Positions 1 to 12,800 of a stretch of DNA of 64,000 nucleotides are shown here, piece after piece. Both the position numbers and the translations under genes were made by a program. A model generated the notes under the pieces. It was not told where the DNA came from, did not search any database, and saw only the letters and a list, made by a program, of their open reading frames with translations. The stretch is from positions 36,708 to 100,707 of the forward strand of contig PYST01000126.1 in NCBI GenBank assembly GCA_003049485.1, in the 5' to 3' direction. The DNA is from Ophioceras dolichostomum. Its lineage: Eukaryota; Ascomycota; Sordariomycetes; Magnaporthales; Ophioceraceae. How positions within the stretch are numbered: the first letter of the stretch is position 1; the number at the start of each line of letters is the position of its first letter.

Positions 1-3000
1 ACGGATGTATTACAGATTGATAGACAAGATGGGCCGACACGAAAAGACTTATTAGATCTTTAAATACATATTCAAATCCCAAATTCCCTCTGGCGAGACC
101 CGTCATTTAGTCTCGGAAGCAGGTCCTCTGCTATTCCGAAAGCCCGTGGGTGATATGGTCAGGGTGAGCGAATACTAGGAGTGGATCGCAGGTACCTGTC
201 CTCTGTCCCCTCACGACGTGCGATGCTCCTTCCAAAATCGCGGATAGTAGTGAATTTCTGCCTTGAATTCGCGTTTCCTGATTCGCCGTATAGCTATCGA
301 TAAAGTATTGGATCGATATGCTGCTGAGGATGAGACTCGCCTCAAGGGCCATTGTTCAGTGATTGACATCAATCTCCGCTATCCTCTTGACGCTTTGGGG
401 GACACTCTCCTACGCAACCTAAGCAGCATCCCGACCTTCGCATTCATGTGTTCTTCAGTCACTACTCATTGCTCTCTCCTCCAGCTCTATGTCATTGCTA
501 ACTGCACCAACCGGAAGATACCGAACCTGGACTTGCGGCTTTCGGACAATGCGCGAGATGCCTGCGGGACTTGGGCGACTGCCGCACGGAGAGAAAACAT
601 CACTTGTACGTAGTATTATGCAACTCACACTTCTCCGCCCAACTGTGAGATCCCGAGCTTCGCTCCCAAGACCCTCTGACTGACAATCCCGACCAGACCA
701 TGCCTGGCGAGCAGCCGTCATGATGTCCTGACATGCAGCTCCGCTCCTAGCACCGTGGTCTCCGGTCGTTTCCCAGTCCCCCGATATCAGACCATACGGA
801 CATGAACCAGCTACAGCCTACGTATCGTTGCCGCCCTCGAGCCGCACTCGGGCTTCGGCCAAACCAAAACACGCCGTCGCCTCACAGTACCCCCAATCCG
901 ACTCGCAATAGGTCCGTCAGTCCCCGCATGCGACGGATGTGACGGCCCAGACAATGACTGCGATACTTGCCAACCCCGAGCGCCTTCTTCGAAACACCAT
1001 TTTCGATACTATGATGGCCATCATGCACAACAAGCTGCGCCGCCGGCTCACTCCTAATTAGAACTGCACCGACGCTCATATGCTGCCGCCCGCTGCCCGA
1101 GGGTTCGCCGGAGGATCCGACGGCCTCCAAGGACACTCTCCTACCCCCGAAAAGTCGCTGTTCGACTGGACTCCCAGCCCAAGTACGCATCTGCAATGTA
1201 TCGCATCGGGAGCGGAAGATCAAGTCGAGATACAGAATAGGACGCCATAGTGCGCGTGAGGCGACTGCTCCCCGATTGGTTGACACAGATGAAGGGAAAG
1301 ATGGAAGTCCGAAGGCCATCAGCGGCCCGTGCTCGTCGGCGAGCTTTCTCGTGCAGGGCAGGACAGGCTTGCTAGAGTTACCATGACCGGCGCCGTCAAG
1401 AGCGCTTAGCCAGGCAAGTTACAGGAGAAGAGACGGCGCATGCCATCCGCGCCAAAGCTACTACCTAACTTACCGAGAGTAAGCCACATTGCCGGCTGAT
1501 GAGTCCATGGTGAGCCGAGAGCGATCGATGCAGACTACGGGATAGAACTGCGGGCCAGCCGTAGGTACTTATACGACATACGACCGACCATAGTACGTAG
1601 GAGAATACACGGAATCCCGTCAGCTCTCTCTTAGTTGAGCTACTGCGAGCCATCTCAGTGATTGGGAGAACGGTCCCTTTTGCAAAAGCATCGGCTGTGA
1701 AGTTTTGGTTTACTCTTCAAGTTTGTGACTGCGAGAGACGCGTTTGCTGGTCGACGACGGCCCAGGCGCCGTGCTACGGGAGACTAGAATGAAAGATAGG
1801 GCTTAGCCACAGCTTCGTGAACTAGGTACCTACCTAGGCAGGCCTATCAACCTGCGCACCTCCCTCTCTAGGGTTTCCTTTTTGGATTTTGGTCCCCATT
1901 CCTCTCGTCCAAGTTGTTAGTAAAAATACCACTGCGTGTTTTCGTGTTGCGGGCTTTGGCTGATCAGTCCCGGCCCTGTTGCATTTGCATTCTACTTGGC
2001 TGACTGAGGGAGAGCGAATGAAGAACACCACCATGCACCTCTCATGGGTGTCACATGAATTATAGAGCAGCCTGGTCATCTTTATCTACCTTGCCAGGTA
2101 TTTACAACTCAATATTGTCTGGCCGGGCACCCAGTCATACACCAAAAGTTGTGGCTTCGGTAGGCACCTATACCAAGGCATGTACCTACTACCTGGTAGC
2201 CATGTCAAACACAGCCTTTCACACCGTTCCCCTCTTGGAGCCGTCGCTGCTGCACAGCTCGACTGTACTCAAGTGACAAGAGTCCCGGCTGCAAACGTAC
2301 TATACCTACCTACCTATTTTTCTAAGCAACAGTACGGCACGACACACAGACTTCCAGAAACAGACGAACACAGCCTTGTGAGAGGGATCATTACTTGCCC
2401 TCCTTTTGAGCAGCCATCCATGATAACTCACACTGCACACGCGAACACTCTGCTGAAACCTCAAAAAGTTTAATATGAGACTGACCACCCCATTTCCTAC
2501 TCACAACACCTCAAGTCCCACATCTTGCAGTCCAGCATGGTTGACACGCGTGAGATCACACATCGAGCGGATTGCACAACAAGAGTAAGCGTTCGGTTTA
2601 GGCCCACCGTTTTGGTCCATCGTACAGGCGGCGTCGTACTTCGTATAAGAGAGGCAGGCAGGCATCTGCTTTCTTTCGGGCTCTGTTGCGTAAGTGGTAA
2701 GTCAACTGCGTAACCCTGCCGGAATGGGCTACTGTGTAGTAGATTCGCATACTCGGCAAGCTTCTTAAGCCTCGGCGTCCACACATACGGAGAACCGTTT
2801 GGCCAGTTGCAAACCGGCAAGCTCCGCGGGACACCGTGACGACTATATGATGTCCGGTACCATTGGTTCATAGATGTCTCGGAGTCCCCCCGTCCGTGCT
2901 TCTACAACAAGCGCAAGCGATCTCAACACTGCCTGGCTGAAACCTTCGAAAGCGCAATACGAAACAATACGAGCCGGAATTAATCGATTTTCTTCTCTCT

Positions 3001-4418
3001 TTTTTTTCTTTGGTCACTATCCCTCCAGGGTTCCCATCTCGAGAGCCGCGTATTCATCTTGGCGTTGTTTACGTCCTCGTCACGGTCTAAAGCCGGGCTG
3101 GCTCGGACGAAATGTCTATCCGGTCCGGGCCGTTCGGCCCGTTCCCACGCCGTCCTATCTCCGCGCCTACTCAACTATTTTTTATCAAAACTTATCAGAG
3201 GCTTATTGAATAAATCTCGCATATCCGGCAAACCTGGCGTTGAGGGTTTGGTTTACTCACTACCCGCTGATAGTAGGTAGAATCTCGTAGTCAGGAGTAT
3301 GTAAAGGATGATGGATGCGTACGCGTACGGGCACTTAGCAGAACTGGACTAGTTTATAGAACTACTGATAGGTGCCTACCTTAATACCTAAAAGTTGTTG
3401 TTGCAGATTACTTTCCTACCTAGGTAGTAGGTATTTTGTGAAAGTCATCGATTCTCAACGAGTTATCCACTGAACAGCAGATCTCGTTTGCTTCCAGGCA
3501 GAGAGTTGCCTCGGTGCCAACACCACGGCGTTGTCATAGGGTGCGGATGGACGAGCTAGCTGTACGGCGAAGCATGTAACAGGTCTCCCGAAGATGCCCC
3601 ACGCAAGACACCGAGGGTGGCTTCAAGTACGAAAGGGGAACTGGGTAATTAACGCATGGCGAGCGAGGTCAGGCAAGTCAGTGGGTGCAGGGCTGAGCCG
3701 CGAAGGTAAGAAGGTAGATCTTGACCATTCTATGATGATTGAGAGCTAAAGTCGCCTTTGAGTTGAGCTCGATGCATCCCTTAACCACAAAAAAAGAGTG
3801 TGTCATCTGTCCTGGCCGTTGCAAATATCGAGCACGCACGGATGATGCAGCAACGGTCAGCCATCCTTATCTGGATTTGAGTTCAGCCCGGTAGCGGCGG
3901 CAAAGAAGAATGCACACAGAGCTCTCAGATCAACACATGGGAGAAAAACCGAACGCTCTATTTCTGTTGGCAAAACACCGACCGAGCTGCCAGCCTTGGT
4001 AGATAGGTACTTAGAGCAACTAACTACCTAGCTAACTACCTCTGACTATCTCCTTGTGGACGTAAAACGGAGGTAAATTGCCTTTTTTGTTATCTGGGGG
4101 GTTAAAACACTGTAGTGGTGCTGGCTTGCGTGTAGTGACCTGAACATCATCGTGTTGAGTTGAGCAGAGGGATGTGGTGGCGTTACTGGATGGTGCAAGA
4201 ACGAAAGAGTGGGGGAAAAGCAAGATAAAAAAAAGGCCTTGTGGCTGAGATTTTTTTCCTGCTTCCACCACCGCGAGAAGTCGATGACGTTGTGAAGGCC
4301 GCAGTGATGAGCCTGTGGCTGAAACGAAGTGAAGGCTAACAACAAGAGGGAAACAAGAGAAGGAACAGAAATTAGGGCGAATGCCCCGTCTGTCGTGCTC
4401 TGCCCTCATCAACTGAAA
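1..4418. other. intergenic, no gene recognised
   Basis: No open frame here reads like a conserved protein; the frames are short, overlap on both strands and have no family motif. The stretch carries many short palindrome-like TACCTAGGTA variants (for example near 1826-1845, 2180-2200, 3410-3433 and 4005-4040) that recur through the intergenic DNA of this window. No tRNA or rRNA was recognised. It could hold non-coding transcripts that cannot be seen by eye. Confidence 0.6.
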
Positions 4419-4610
4419 AAGGGACAGGTTGAACTGCCACTGGAGATCGTATCTGTTGAAAGGAGATAAGAAAAAGATGGGAAAATATCATCTGATAGAA
4501 AGGGAAAGAACAGGACAGGTTGAGCTGCCTCTGAAAAAGACAGATCATATCTGTTGAAGGATAGGGGTAGGAAAAGATAGGAAATAATCGCGCAGTAAAA
4601 AGGGCAAAGA
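4419..4610. repeat. imperfect tandem duplication, two units of about 93 bp
   Basis: Two adjacent diverged copies are visible. The first, near 4419-4510, contains GGGACAGGTTGAACTGCC then ATCTGTTGAAAGGA; the second, near 4511-4610, contains AGGACAGGTTGAGCTGCC then ATCTGTTGAAGGAT. The copies also share A/G-rich ends. They lie just beyond the 3' end of the inositol-phosphate synthase gene and so may fall in its 3' UTR or terminator region. Confidence 0.65.
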
Positions 4611-4729
4611 AAATAGAGAATGGAAATCAATCAATCTTTCAATCTTCCTTCCCGAGATGCCAGTTGGATGGATGGTATCTAGGTAGGTAGGTGGCTTCCT
4701 TCCTGTTTTCTCCTACTTACTTTCGCTCA

Positions 4730-6581
4730 TCACATGAGCTTGTGCTCAAGAGTCATGTCCGACTCGGGCGCGAGGCCGAGGACGGCGCGGAAGATGTTGG
4801 TCATGGCTGCGCGCTGCTTGGCGAGGGCGTTGACCACGGGGGTCCCCGGAGGAACCATGGGGGCCTTGAGCATGTAGCTCAGGATGCTGAGCACGCTGTG
4901 GAAGTTGCGGTACTGCTCGTCGTCGCCGACGCCCTTCCACTGGATGCGCGTCATCATCTCCGTGAGGAGGACGAGGTCGATGATGAGCGGTGCGGCGAGG
5001 AGGGAGTCCTCGCAGATGTTGGTCATGCTGGCGTGCGTGTTAGTGGGCTGGCTACATGTTGGTACCTGGGTAGTGAGGCAAGGGTGTGCGTATCTGTGTG
5101 TGTGCACTTACGAGATGGTCTGTCTGCCACCCATGAAGATCTCGCAGAAGTACTCGTCCAGAGCACGCTTGCTGTCCCCGACAGCAGGGACGTACTTGAT
5201 CACAACGATGTGATCGGGCTTCTCCTGCCCCAGCTTCTGCTTCGTCTTGGCATCCTCGCGGACCGGATACAGCGTCGTGTTGGACGCAACCATGTCGTCG
5301 ACGACGGTAGACTTGGAGATCTCCTTGGACCGGAACTGGGCGTGCGAGCTCAGGTTCTTGCCGTCGTTGTTGCCGAGATGGTTGTAGCTGGCGATCGAGC
5401 GGACCTTGATGCCCGCGTTGACGATGAAGTCGACCATAGCGGACTTCATCTTGGTCTGGCCAGACTTGAAGTCGTCGCCTCCTATGAAGACGCCGTGGCG
5501 GACCGCGAGCTCGACGCAGCCAGGGATGAAGGTGTTCTGGGGAGAGCCGTTGATGAAGGGCACGCCCTCCAGGATGCAGGCCACGGCGAACACGGTGGAG
5601 GGCGCGATCTCACGCTCACCGCGCTTGATGGCAGCGAGCAGGTTGTCCGCCGTGTCATTGACACCCGCCTGGAGGTCGGCGTACCGCTCGGTGTTGGCAG
5701 TCCAGAGGACGATCACCTTGTCCAGCTCGTTGGTGTCCTTGAAGTGGCTACACGAGAGGGAAGAAGGAGGTGAGGTGTGTCAGTAGAGGCGTGGTCAAAT
5801 TGTGGCTAGTTGTGGCTAATTGTGGTAGGTAGGGTCGGCATGGATGCAATGATGGGTCTTCTTACCGAATATCCTTGCGGATCTGCTCGAGGTGGTGGTC
5901 GCAGGCGTGGTCGCCCTGAAGAGTATTGTCGGCGCGGTCGTTCTGGTTCTCCGCGATGAAACGAGGGTAATAGATGCTCTTGAGAGGCACTAGCTCCCCT
6001 AGCTCCTTCTTAATCTGAGCCTTCAGGGTGGGCTCGAGCACCTTGGCCCGGTCCATGGCATCGGCGATGTTCATCGAATTGATGTCCCAGCCACCGATGA
6101 CCAAGTCGTCGGGGTGGACGAAGGGCAGCATCTCCCAAAGAGGCGCATGGACGTCCTGGAGTGTCTCCTCATCGGTGCCGAACTTCATCGTCGATGACAT
6201 GAGGACAGAGCCGAAGTAGTTGGCGTCCTGAAAGCCGTCCTTGGTCTCCCAGCAGAGACGCTGGCGGTTGGCCAGGATGGCAGCGGTGATAGTCGATCCA
6301 TTGTTGCCGCCCCATCCGACAAGCATGACACCAAGCTTGGGCACCTTGCGGTCGACCTTGAAGTTGTACTCGATGCTCTTGGGGGAGGCCGACCAGGACC
6401 CGTTCGGAAGCATTTTCACCGAGGTGGTGTTGTACACGTACTTGGAGAGTATTTCGTCTTCCGTGTACACCACGTCGGGTGAATCAACGACGAAGCCCGG
6501 CTTGGCGCCACCGGCCTCGCCAGCCAGGGAATCCGGGCCACAGGCCTCACCGACCTTGGAGGTCTCGGCGTGGGGAGGCAT
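4730..6581 (-). CDS. INO1: inositol-3-phosphate synthase (three exons)
   Basis: This enzyme turns D-glucose 6-phosphate into 1D-myo-inositol 3-phosphate in the cytosol, using NAD+, and is the first step of inositol and hence phosphatidylinositol synthesis. The model joins 5866-6581, 5112-5747 and 4730-5027 on the minus strand and gives 549 residues, the usual fungal size. Introns are 5748-5865 (GTAAGA..TAG) and 5028-5111 (GTAAGT..CAG), and both keep the frame. The NAD-binding glycine loop GWGGNNGST lies at residues 89-97; further family signatures are VLWTANTERY, NGSPQNTFIPG, GGDDFKSGQTK, SYNHLGNNDG and CEDSLLAAPLIIDL. The start is the first ATG of the open frame and gives a family-like, poorly conserved N-terminus. 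A GTAAGT at 7085 on the minus strand is a possible donor for a 5' UTR intron. I did not see a convincing inositol-response element. Confidence 0.97.
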
Positions 6582-9431
6582 CCTTGCTTCAGCAGATCAA
6601 GCGGACTGACCGACCGGGACGGACAGGAAGTAGGGATTGAGATTCAGGGCGACGATGCGTCCTAGGGAGTCTCAAGAGAGGGCTTTACAAGGTGATGGTG
6701 CAGTCCGCTGAGCTTCCCGGGGAGGCAGAGCAGCGGCCTCCAGCGTACGGATGGTGGACTCTGCAGATAGAAGTAGGATGGTTATTGAACGTGATCCGGA
6801 GAGTTGCCTGAGCCTGAGCCTGGGCCTGGAGGAGCCGGGAGAATCCTAGTGATCCTATCCTGGTGGTCCTGGGGGAAGAAGCCAAGGTGGTTGAGAGAGG
6901 TGCGGGATAGATGGTAACGGTCGAGACCGTAGCCGTGGTTTGTTGTTCCTGAACGTGGCAGGTGAATCACCGTGCCAGTGAATCATGGGTCGGTACATGT
7001 ATTGCACAACAACGCCAAAGCAGCAGTCACACCGCACGCCTCAGACAAGATGGAAGGAGCTCCGACAAGGAAAGGGCGAACTTACGAGTTGAGAAGATTG
7101 GAGAACGTCTTGACGAGGCGGGGGACCGCGCCAGGCAGGCAGCGATCCTGCTATCTACAGTAGATTGCAGAGGCTATCAAGCCTTGGGAGGGAAGGTTGA
7201 GGCAGGAGCGCCCGACCTTGACTGGTCACGAGGGCAGTGAAGGACGACGGCCGGCGGAGGGAAGGCGTGAGGAAGGAGACCACGAGGCAGGTGCCCTCCT
7301 TTTTGTATTCGAATTCGAGACGGAGCGATCGGGCAAGAAGAGAAGGCGCCAGCGAGCAGAGACCAGAGGAACCCGAACGAGAAACAGCTGGGCAGGCCGG
7401 ACAGGAGGTTCTTTCCTGGACGAAAGTCTGGATGCGGTTGGCAGGAGCTGCAGGTGGAAGACTGGAAGATGAAAGTTGGTGGTGGTGGTGTATGGGTGGG
7501 GTGGGGGGTTGTTGTCGAGGTGAAATCGGTGATGTGTGCAGTGCGTGTGGTTTTTGTGGTGTGGTGGAGAGATCAAGAGGGGCAGTCCTCCCAAGCGAGC
7601 GGTGTGATTTTTTGTTGGTCATTATTGTTAGGCGTGTTCGGTATTTTTGGAGCTATCTTTCTGCGGGAACACTGCACAACACTACCGACGTACTCAAAGC
7701 CAATAGTGTCCAGACATTGAGCACCATTGCCCAGTTGTAATTCTCAGATACTAAGATAACATGAAGAACCTACGACGTAGTACATGCGTACCTACTAGTA
7801 GGTACCTCTGCGGCCCCCTCCCCCTCACTTCCACTATCTCCATCCATACTTTGCTTATTGCCCGCCAGAATTGTGGAGGCCTCGTCTTGGAAGGAAGGGA
7901 ACGCTGAGAAGTCGGCGCAGAAAAGTCGGGGGAAGACGGGAAACCTCAGCGAGACCTACGGACCTAACAGTCCTTCAACAGCCCTCGGCTCGGGGCAAAT
8001 AGATCCTACCCCGATGCTTCCGAACGAATCCGGAAGTGCTCTTGCATAGTGGATGGATGAATGTGTGCTCGCACCTGCCCTCCCGCTTTTTGTTTCCTGC
8101 AGCTGTTTTGCTGACGACGACCTTCTTTTTTCTGCCTTTGACCACGCCCCCTGCCCGCAATTATGTTTCGACAAGAGAGGGAGAGGGAGAGGGTGGGCGT
8201 CACGGACGCCGGTGGCGAGTGGTCTTTCCGGCGGGCACCTCAGGTCCGCTTTAGACCTCTTCGTACGTACGTGGTTGGGTCCATATGGGAGAAAGGTGTG
8301 CAAGTTGACCGGTGAGCAGTGAAGAACGGAAGCGAGAGATGCCGGCCAGCCAATACGCACTTGTCGTTGGTCTGCCGTGTGTCGTTGGTTTGCCGCGGAT
8401 GCAGTCTTCATATTGCAGGACGTGCATGGCAGCCACCTCCGGTCCCCCGCCAGTAGGGATTGACCGCGGACCCCCCAAGCGAGCGGGGTCACGCCGGATA
8501 ACACAACGAAAAGATCGGAGGGCGGCACCCAGCGGTAGGTAGAACACACGTGCCGAGCTGGGAGCCAAGTGTGCGTGTGGTGGTCCGGTCGCCGGAGAGT
8601 TCTGGTCTTCCCTCGGCTTTTCTGTGTCCCCACTAACCTACGGAATACGGCCTAGAACTCAAGTTTGTAATAGTGTCTACAGCACAAGCCAAGGCCGCTG
8701 GAAAGCCCCCCTGGCGGGAGGAACCAGAACGTCATGAGTCCGGCCCCGCCAAAACGACGGCACGGCGATTTCAAGGATTCCAGCATTCCAAGATTTCAGT
8801 CCATGGTCGTGAGATATAGGTGCTGTCCGGATCAGGCAAACCACAAGTAGTGGCCGTCGTCGTCGGGGTCTTTGCATCCTTACCTCAGCTAGTCTCTACA
8901 TGTCTCAACATGCTAATGAGGAAGTCCCTATAGTTGTCATATCTCAACTCCTGATGCATGTCTGTCATGTCATGCCTGTCTCTCCCTACGGACGAATTAT
9001 TCTAAGCAGCAGCAGGCTCTCGCTCACGACATCCCTACATGTACCAACCTACCTATTATTGACCCGTCGATTACTGGTCAGGTTGGATTTCTGGATTTCG
9101 GCCATCACATCCATCACATCCAGCCATCACACCATCTTCTTCACGACATCCTCTCCCACCGCCACAACCACCTCCATCTCCGTCTGGTAAACGTGGGAGA
9201 GGAGGGTATGCGTTGGCATTTTGCGCCCGCCAAGAGCTGTGGTAGGCTGGCTCCGGTGAAGTGAATGACCAATCTTTGTCCGTATTCTATCAAATGCAGG
9301 TAAGGTTGGTACCTACCTCCAGCAGCCTTCCTTGCTTCTACGATTGGTGTGCACACACATCCGAGCTATTCGAGCTGATATTCTCATGCAGTCAAATCCA
9401 TGCTGGATGCCACTACTACGCGAGGCCACCA

Positions 9432-9466
9432 TCAAGTCGCTCAAGTCGCTCAAATCGCTCAAGTCA
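9432..9466. repeat. short tandem repeat, 9-bp unit
   Basis: About four copies of a TCAAGTCGC-like unit lie head to tail, one with a single A change (TCAAATCGC). The repeat is intergenic and has no visible function. Confidence 0.8.
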
Positions 9467-9754
9467 CCCCCCGTGCGACGCCCTTTGGCAAAGCACGCTG
9501 ACCACGAAGCTGCAGAAGTGCTGCCAACGTTAGATGCAGGTTTGAAGGTCTGATAGGATTGGATACCGTCCAGCCGGCCCTCCAGTCAACTCTCGAGCCC
9601 ACGAAGTCCAAGAATCGAGTCGACAACGCAGTGCAAGACGGCCTCCTTAAGATAGACCAAATATATGCCAATGAAGTTATTCTCGCTCCCTTGCATGCGT
9701 AGAAGTCCGTTGGCATGTCGCTCAGTCACTCTGCAGTTGTCCCTGCCTCTGGAT

Positions 9755-9802
9755 TCCGACGCGAGAGGAGTCCGACGCGAGAGGAGTCCGACGCGAGAGG
9801 AG
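9755..9802. repeat. three perfect tandem copies of a 16-bp unit
   Basis: The unit TCCGACGCGAGAGGAG occurs three times without change at 9755-9770, 9771-9786 and 9787-9802. It lies in the long gene-free stretch. A perfect short minisatellite like this may vary in copy number between strains; that is an inference. Confidence 0.9.
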
Positions 9803-12800
9803 CACGCGCACGATCGAAATAGCCTGTGGAAACCTAGAAGGGAAGGACGAAGGACGGTGAACCCGAGCCTTGCCTCGGCCTTCGCTCCCTTTTCGGGGCA
9901 GAAGAATAGCTTTTGCCTTTTGCCTCCTGCTTGCTGCATGTCAGGCAGGCAGACAGTCTCGCTCCCGAAGCTCGAGAAGCCCGCAGGCTCGATCAGACAA
10001 AGTCCGCCAAATTCCGTCAATGCTACCGACGCGCCTCGGGCAACACGGGAACGAAATGGAAGAATCTGGAGATATCATGCGTTGTATCAGTCGTGCTGAC
10101 ATTCTATAGGACTTTCGTTATACCGAGCCTTCCAGCCATATTCCGTGCCGAGCCAAGAGTCTGGGGGATCCGCGGAACGAGGGTTGCCCGCAGGCCATGC
10201 GTGTGATGTTCACAACCGACCCTCTTGGTCATGCTCGTTTCAGGCAGCAGTTCGACACCTTGTTGATGTGGTCACCGACTATCACAGCAAGTGCCCCGTC
10301 AATTGCGGCGTCGACGGCGACTTCGAGAGAATGTGTGCCCAGACATGCAGAAGAAGCTGCAGAATAATGACAAATATTGTTTGTCTGCAATCAACAAGAA
10401 GGTGCAGATAACCTTGCTTGGAACGAAACACGAAAAGGCTTTCCTATTGACAGTGGGAAGCTACATCATCATCAGCCTGGATCTTTAATAATAGCCCGTC
10501 ACCGGCACTGGCACTGGCACTCCGGAAGAAATCCCACCGAAGGAGGGAACCTTTTGATACCTGCCTGACCAACTACCACCCACCTCTGCTGGGCGAACTT
10601 CCAGGTCGAACTGCCTGTCCTTCACATACTTGCCCGTATATGTAGGGTCCTTGGGCGAAGAGGGGCTCATCATAGTAGTGGTGGTGGGCTCCCTGCGCAA
10701 GATACGGTCGTCGCACAAAGAGAAGAGAATGCGAGATACAAAGCGCGATCAACTCGCCTGCCTGGCCTGGGGATGGATGGCTGGCCTTCTCGGGCATTTC
10801 TGCTGCTGGGTGTGCGACCTGAGCGGACCACTTCCCTCTCTTTTCTCTCCCAAAGAATGCAGGCGAAAAAGAGTGGAAAGGCCTAGATGCCGCAGTGGAG
10901 GGAGGAAGGAGGGTTGCCACCATGGTAGGACCCAGCCATTATGCGGTTGGCCTAAAAGAGCCTCTCTTTTTGCCTTGCTTGTGCTGGCTGCCCTAGCCTG
11001 CAGCTAAGCTCTTAAGCCCAGCCGTGGTTGCATGGCCAACCACAGGAGCGCCAACAATGGCTGGCCAAAGAAGTGCGTCTGAACATCTGCGACACGGCTC
11101 AGATTCAGCAGGTTCGTGGGCATTCTGGGCATTCCATCCATCCCCCCAATCTCTAGGACTGCCTGTCGAAAAAGACACGGCAGGACGCTAATGCATTTCG
11201 ACGAAAATATGTCAGCACCGACCGGCGCTCGCAAATTGGCCCTCGAAGTGAGAGGAAGTGAAGGAGGGCAGAGGAGGAGGGATGAGGGTGCCCGGCCGTA
11301 GTGAGGGGATGCACAATGGGGAAGGGTGAAGATGACGGTGCCAACCTGCACATCACGCCTCTGTACCACCAACCACTGGCAGTGTGCGCCCTCGAGCAAC
11401 CACCAGTTCACGAAAAAAAAAAAAAAGAGGTTTGTCCATCCACCCCTCTACTTCTCTCTGAAGCTTCGTAGATGCGGTGAAACACTTCAACGGGCTCACG
11501 AGATCACCAAGAGCTGCCAGTCGTTGAAGAGGATAAAACGTTGATGAATGATGACGCACATAACCCTTGGAACTGTGCAGCGGCGGCTATCGAGTCGAGG
11601 AAGACTTGAGAGGTCAGTAACAAGTTGAGCTCAAGCATCCACACCTATTCCGTGCGCACCGGCCGCCGGCTCACAAGGACAAAAAAAAGAGGCGCCAAGG
11701 GGGTCGCAGCTGAAAGGCCGAGAAAGGGATGGATTGGATGCAAGCACTTCCACAATCCAGACATTCACACACTAGGGAAACCGAGTTGCCCCTTTCGGGA
11801 GATTTTAATATTGAGGGATGGCAGCCACAACCAAATGTCGAGTCCGAGTCCAACAAACATGAGAAAGAGCGGAGAGAAAGAGACCGACCCGACTGAGAGC
11901 GTGGGAAGGAAGGAAGCTGACAACATGAACATGACAACATGAATATTTCAACAAGCACGCTGTACGCAGTCAGTCAGTCTGTCCGATGGCGGCGGTTGCT
12001 TTGCATTTGCTGTATTGGGGATGCTGATGCTATCCATGCTATGCTATGCACATCCTACAGATATCCACCCAAGCTGCTCTCGTCCTCCTCAAACCAGACC
12101 AGATACACAGACCACAAGCCAGACTTGTCAGTCTCATTTGCCGCGGGCACACCCAGACCAAGAACAAGGACAGAGGATCGAGAGGAGGACTGATTCATCG
12201 ATTCGATCCTGTCTGTCAAGTTTGCCAATGCAATGTGGAGAATGTCAATCTGCTGGCGCGCAATCACGCCAACCACCTTTTTCGACGATCAACATTGACA
12301 TCGACTGAAATGGGAGACTCCACGCCGTTTTCGCTCATCAACCATCACGGCCCTTTTCTCACGGTTTCTCTGGCTCCAAGGTGCACCCTGCTACGAAACG
12401 GGAATAGTGGGTGGTGGGTGAGCAGCTTTCTGGGTCCCCGCCAACCCGCTTTGCGAGTGGGAGGAGTTCGCAAGGAGCTCAACCCTGACCTTGCTGCTTG
12501 CTTGCTCCCCTTGCTCGACCTAGCGGGGGTCCTGTTCGACAACTCCACAGCAACAAGGGTCCAATCCGGCGAGTCAACAGCCGCGTTTGCGATCCATCCC
12601 ACACCAGTTCGCCCACGGCAGACTGGGGTTTTGCTTGTCTGTTCGAATCATTGGCTGCTTCAGGTGAGGACACAATCTCAGTCGCCGGGATTGTCGCCGA
12701 GGGGGAGGTGAGCAGGTGATGATTGAAATGCCGGCGGGGCCAAGATGAACCATCCATCTGAGGATGATGATGATGATGGATAACAAGCACCATCATCTCT

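Noticed and set aside
4691..5773. Plus-strand frame of 360 codons antisense to the inositol-phosphate synthase
   Set aside because: Shadow of the real gene, which has clear family motifs on the minus strand.
10485..10718. Minus-strand frame ending in a Pro/Val/Gly-rich tail, read as a possible small protein or last exon
   Set aside because: No conserved motif, no convincing upstream exon or start, and overlapping frames on the other strand are equally long.
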